The notes beneath the pieces were generated by a model, which was not told the DNA's origin, did not search any database, and worked only from the letters and a program-made list of their open reading frames with translations. Made by a program: the position numbers and the translations under genes. Of a DNA stretch of 64,000 nt, positions 61,976 through 64,000 are shown in pieces; the stretch's first letter is position 1; every line of letters begins with the position of its first letter. The DNA lies in the NCBI GenBank assembly GCA_937924505.1, contig CALDSR010000057.1:1-64000 (forward strand), written 5' to 3'. Source of the stretch: an uncultured Granulosicoccus sp. GTDB taxonomy: Bacteria; Pseudomonadota; Gammaproteobacteria; Granulosicoccales; Granulosicoccaceae.

Positions 61976-62752
61976 CTAACGCGAAGCCACCCCTGAAAAC
62001 AGTCGGTAGAAATTTTCCGTAGTCGCGCTCGCCACCGCTTCAAGTGATATACCCCGCAACTCTGCGACAAACTCGGCCGTGTGTCGAACAAACGCAGGTT
62101 CGTTCGTTTTGCCACGATGTGGGACCGGAGCCAAATAAGGTGCATCGGTTTCCACCAGAATGCGATCCAGGGGCGCCTTCATGGCCACTTCTTGAACTGC
62201 CTTTGCGCTCTTGAACGTGACAATGCCGGAAAACGAAATATAGAAACCGATATCCAGCGCCTGTTCGGCGATTCGCCAGTCTTCGGCAAAGCAGTGCATC
62301 ACGCCACCGGCATCACGCGCATTGTGATCGCGCAGCGTCTGCATCGTGTCATCGGCAGCAGCGCGGGTATGAATGACCAGGGGCTTTTTCACGCTGCGTG
62401 CAGCATCGATATGGCGGTGAAAGCGTTCGTGCTGCCAGCTCAGGTTCCCCTCGCTACGAAAGTAGTCAAGCCCGGTTTCGCCGACTGCCACCACATTGTC
62501 GGCTTTTACGGCTTCGGTCAGTTCTTCAAGTGTCGGCTCATGGCCACCGGTGGTGGTCGGGTGAACGCCGACCGCGGCCGAGATTTCCGTATGCGCTGCC
62601 GCCAGGGTCAGAACCTCGTCACGGTTTTCCCAGCTGGTGGCGATGCACAGCATGTGGGATATCTCGTTATCTTTGGCGTTCTGTAGAATGTCAGGTATAC
62701 GGCCATCGAAATCCGGGAAGTTCAGATGGCAGTGGGAGTCCACTATGTGCAT
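61976..62752 (-). CDS. TatD-family metal-dependent hydrolase (YcfH-like)
   Basis: A 258-residue TIM-barrel deoxyribonuclease-like protein. Metal ligands appear in DSHCHLNF (His 7 and 9), GETGLDYF (Glu ~93), VIHTRAA, MHCFAED and ETDAPYLAP (Asp ~203). The family processes DNA 3' ends; E. coli YcfH is the nearest known type. It is convergent with the prepilin gene and divergent from proA. Confidence 0.92.
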   Translation of the reverse strand: MHIVDSHCHLNFPDFDGRIPDILQNAKDNEISHMLCIATSWENRDEVLTLAAAHTEISAAVGVHPTTTGGHEPTLEELTEAVKADNVVAVGETGLDYFRSEGNLSWQHERFHRHIDAARSVKKPLVIHTRAAADDTMQTLRDHNARDAGGVMHCFAEDWRIAEQALDIGFYISFSGIVTFKSAKAVQEVAMKAPLDRILVETDAPYLAPVPHRGKTNEPAFVRHTAEFVAELRGISLEAVASATTENFYRLFSGVASR

Positions 62753-62858
62753 GGAATGTGCGGCATGTCGTCGATAGAATGCCTAAGTGTACGTTGCCTT
62801 TGATTGTTCAAGGGCATAAAAATCAAGGCCGGTAATCAATAGCAGGAGGGTATATCGA

Positions 62859-64000
62859 GTGAATACGTCAGCAGTCAGTGTTGGGGAACAGGTTGCCAGT
62901 TCGGTCACGGACCCAGCCGCGCATGTCAGAGCGCTCGGTGTATCAGCCCGCAAAGCCGCTGACGTGATGGCGGCGGCCCCTGCCGACAAGAAAAATGCGG
63001 CATTACACGCGATGGCTGATGCGATCGAAGCTGCAAGCGATGTGTTGATCAAGGCTAATCAGCAAGACATGCTTGACGCCGGGAAGCTCGATATCGGTGC
63101 GGCCTTGCTTGATCGACTGGAACTCACTGAAGCACGTGTCGCATCAATGGCCAAGTGTTTACGTGATGTCGCCGCGCAAAAGGATCCAGTTGGTAGTCTG
63201 TCGGAAAGCGATCAACAGCCCTCTGGTCTCGAGATTCAACGTATGCGTGTACCGCTGGGTGTGATTGGTGTGATTTACGAATCTCGTCCGAACGTCACCG
63301 CTGATGCGGCTGGTATCTGCATCAAGTCGGGTAATGTGGTGATCTTGCGTGGCGGTTCAGAGGCGTTTCGCAGCAATCGAGCGATTGCCGCCTGCGTGCA
63401 ACAAGGTCTTGCTTCGGCGGGTCTGCCAACCACGGCGGTACAGCTGATCGAAACCACGGATCGTGCAGCGGTTGGTGCATTGCTTGCCCTTGATGACTAT
63501 GTTGATGTAATCATTCCTCGGGGTGGCAAGGGTCTGGTGGCGCGCATCAGTGAGCAGGCGCGGGTACCTGTCATCAAGCATCTTGATGGTATCTGTCATG
63601 TATATATCGATGAATCTGCCGATGTTGAAAAAGCAGTCGCGGTAGCAGTCAATGCCAAAACCTATCGTTATGGTATTTGTGGTGCCATGGAAACGCTGTT
63701 GATACATGAAAACATGCTGCCGTCTGTCATGCCTTTGCTTGCGAAAGCGTTTGATGAACATGATGTTGAACTTCGCGGCTGTGAAAAGACCGTGAACTTC
63801 GTTCCAGACATGAAGGCCGCGACCGATGAAGATTGGGATACGGAGTATCTGGCCCCCATACTATCGATTCGTACTGTCAATTCCATGGAAACGGCAATGG
63901 CCCATATTTCGGCGCATGGATCAGGTCACACAGATGCGATCGTGACCGAGAACCTGCCACGCGCCAGGCTATTCATGCGTAATGTCGATTCGAGCTCGGT
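62859..64000 (+). CDS. proA: glutamate-5-semialdehyde dehydrogenase, right-truncated by window
   Basis: The reading frame opens with GTG at 62859 behind AGGAGGG (62844-62850, eight bases) and is still open at the window end, giving 380 of ~420 residues. Signatures are VPLGVIGVIYESRPNVTADA (~132-151), CIKSGNVVILRGGSEA, VDVIIPRGGKGLV, and the catalytic cysteine in YGICGAMETLL (~274; YGIC replaces the usual PGTC). It reduces gamma-glutamyl phosphate to the semialdehyde in proline synthesis. No proB is present upstream. Confidence 0.94.
   Translation, partial: MNTSAVSVGEQVASSVTDPAAHVRALGVSARKAADVMAAAPADKKNAALHAMADAIEAASDVLIKANQQDMLDAGKLDIGAALLDRLELTEARVASMAKCLRDVAAQKDPVGSLSESDQQPSGLEIQRMRVPLGVIGVIYESRPNVTADAAGICIKSGNVVILRGGSEAFRSNRAIAACVQQGLASAGLPTTAVQLIETTDRAAVGALLALDDYVDVIIPRGGKGLVARISEQARVPVIKHLDGICHVYIDESADVEKAVAVAVNAKTYRYGICGAMETLLIHENMLPSVMPLLAKAFDEHDVELRGCEKTVNFVPDMKAATDEDWDTEYLAPILSIRTVNSMETAMAHISAHGSGHTDAIVTENLPRARLFMRNVDSSS

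Noticed and set aside
1..64000. CRISPR arrays, tRNA and rRNA genes
   Set aside because: No regularly spaced direct repeats, no cloverleaf with a TTCGAATC-like arm and no rRNA-like sequence was found while reading; a covariance-model scan could still find a missed small RNA.

Overview
The window looks like a chromosomal segment of a free-living, probably marine gammaproteobacterium. The basis is gene content: a yibN-like rhodanese, grxC and secB in a row, trmL, a type IV pilus/type II secretion-like operon, TatD, ProA and a comM fragment. Granulosicoccus-like bacteria would fit the richness in sugar ABC importers, but that is only a guess.

Positions 1-11.4 kb are an accessory toxin island. 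It holds the 3' part of an RHS/YD-repeat polymorphic toxin with a candidate nuclease tip and small immunity gene (1-2264). A second system follows (3727-9756) in which the RHS protein is split over two secreted chains: a 1556-residue YD-repeat shell ending in four tandem ~102-residue modules, then a short signal-peptide protein carrying only the RHS core and a tip, then an overlapping membrane protein (candidate immunity). A frameshifted third RHS tip lies behind it (9860-10143). Two ~80% identical XRE-type genes (2803-3225, 10477-10896) sit in ~425-bp direct repeats, one behind each toxin module. The right copy abuts a comM 3' fragment (10910-11383), so the island appears to have entered comM.

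Positions 11.7-34.1 kb are a sugar/sugar-acid catabolic regulon: two LacI-family regulators, three importers (two ribose-type, one CUT1 type), two lactonases, a GlcG-like protein, a 2-hydroxyacid dehydrogenase, two SDR dehydrogenases, a hydroxypyruvate isomerase-like protein, an L-idonate 5-dehydrogenase-like enzyme and gluconokinase. Five copies of a palindrome close to ATGTTACCGGTAACAT sit at the heads of its transcription units. The idonate/5-ketogluconate/gluconate enzymes and the GntR-type operator point to hexonates funnelled to 6-phosphogluconate. The imported sugars themselves are unknown.

Positions 34.5-45.9 kb are mixed chromosomal genes: a lipoprotein GH10 xylanase, an O-antigen ligase/polymerase-like protein with a long acidic tail, a cysteine desulfurase-family enzyme, Nudix, LysE and CAP-domain genes, and an operon of MFS, PqiA-like and AEC transporters.

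Positions 46-52.5 kb hold cytochrome b561, cytochrome c5-like, rhodanese, glutaredoxin and SecB, then a SWIM-SNF2 helicase and convergent trmL. Positions 52.7-61.9 kb are a tightly coupled nine-gene pilus/T2SS-like operon (AAA ATPase, secretin, GspE, GspF, GspL/PilN-, PilO- and MshK/PilP-like proteins, two prepilin-like proteins). The window ends with tatD (minus strand) and a right-truncated proA.
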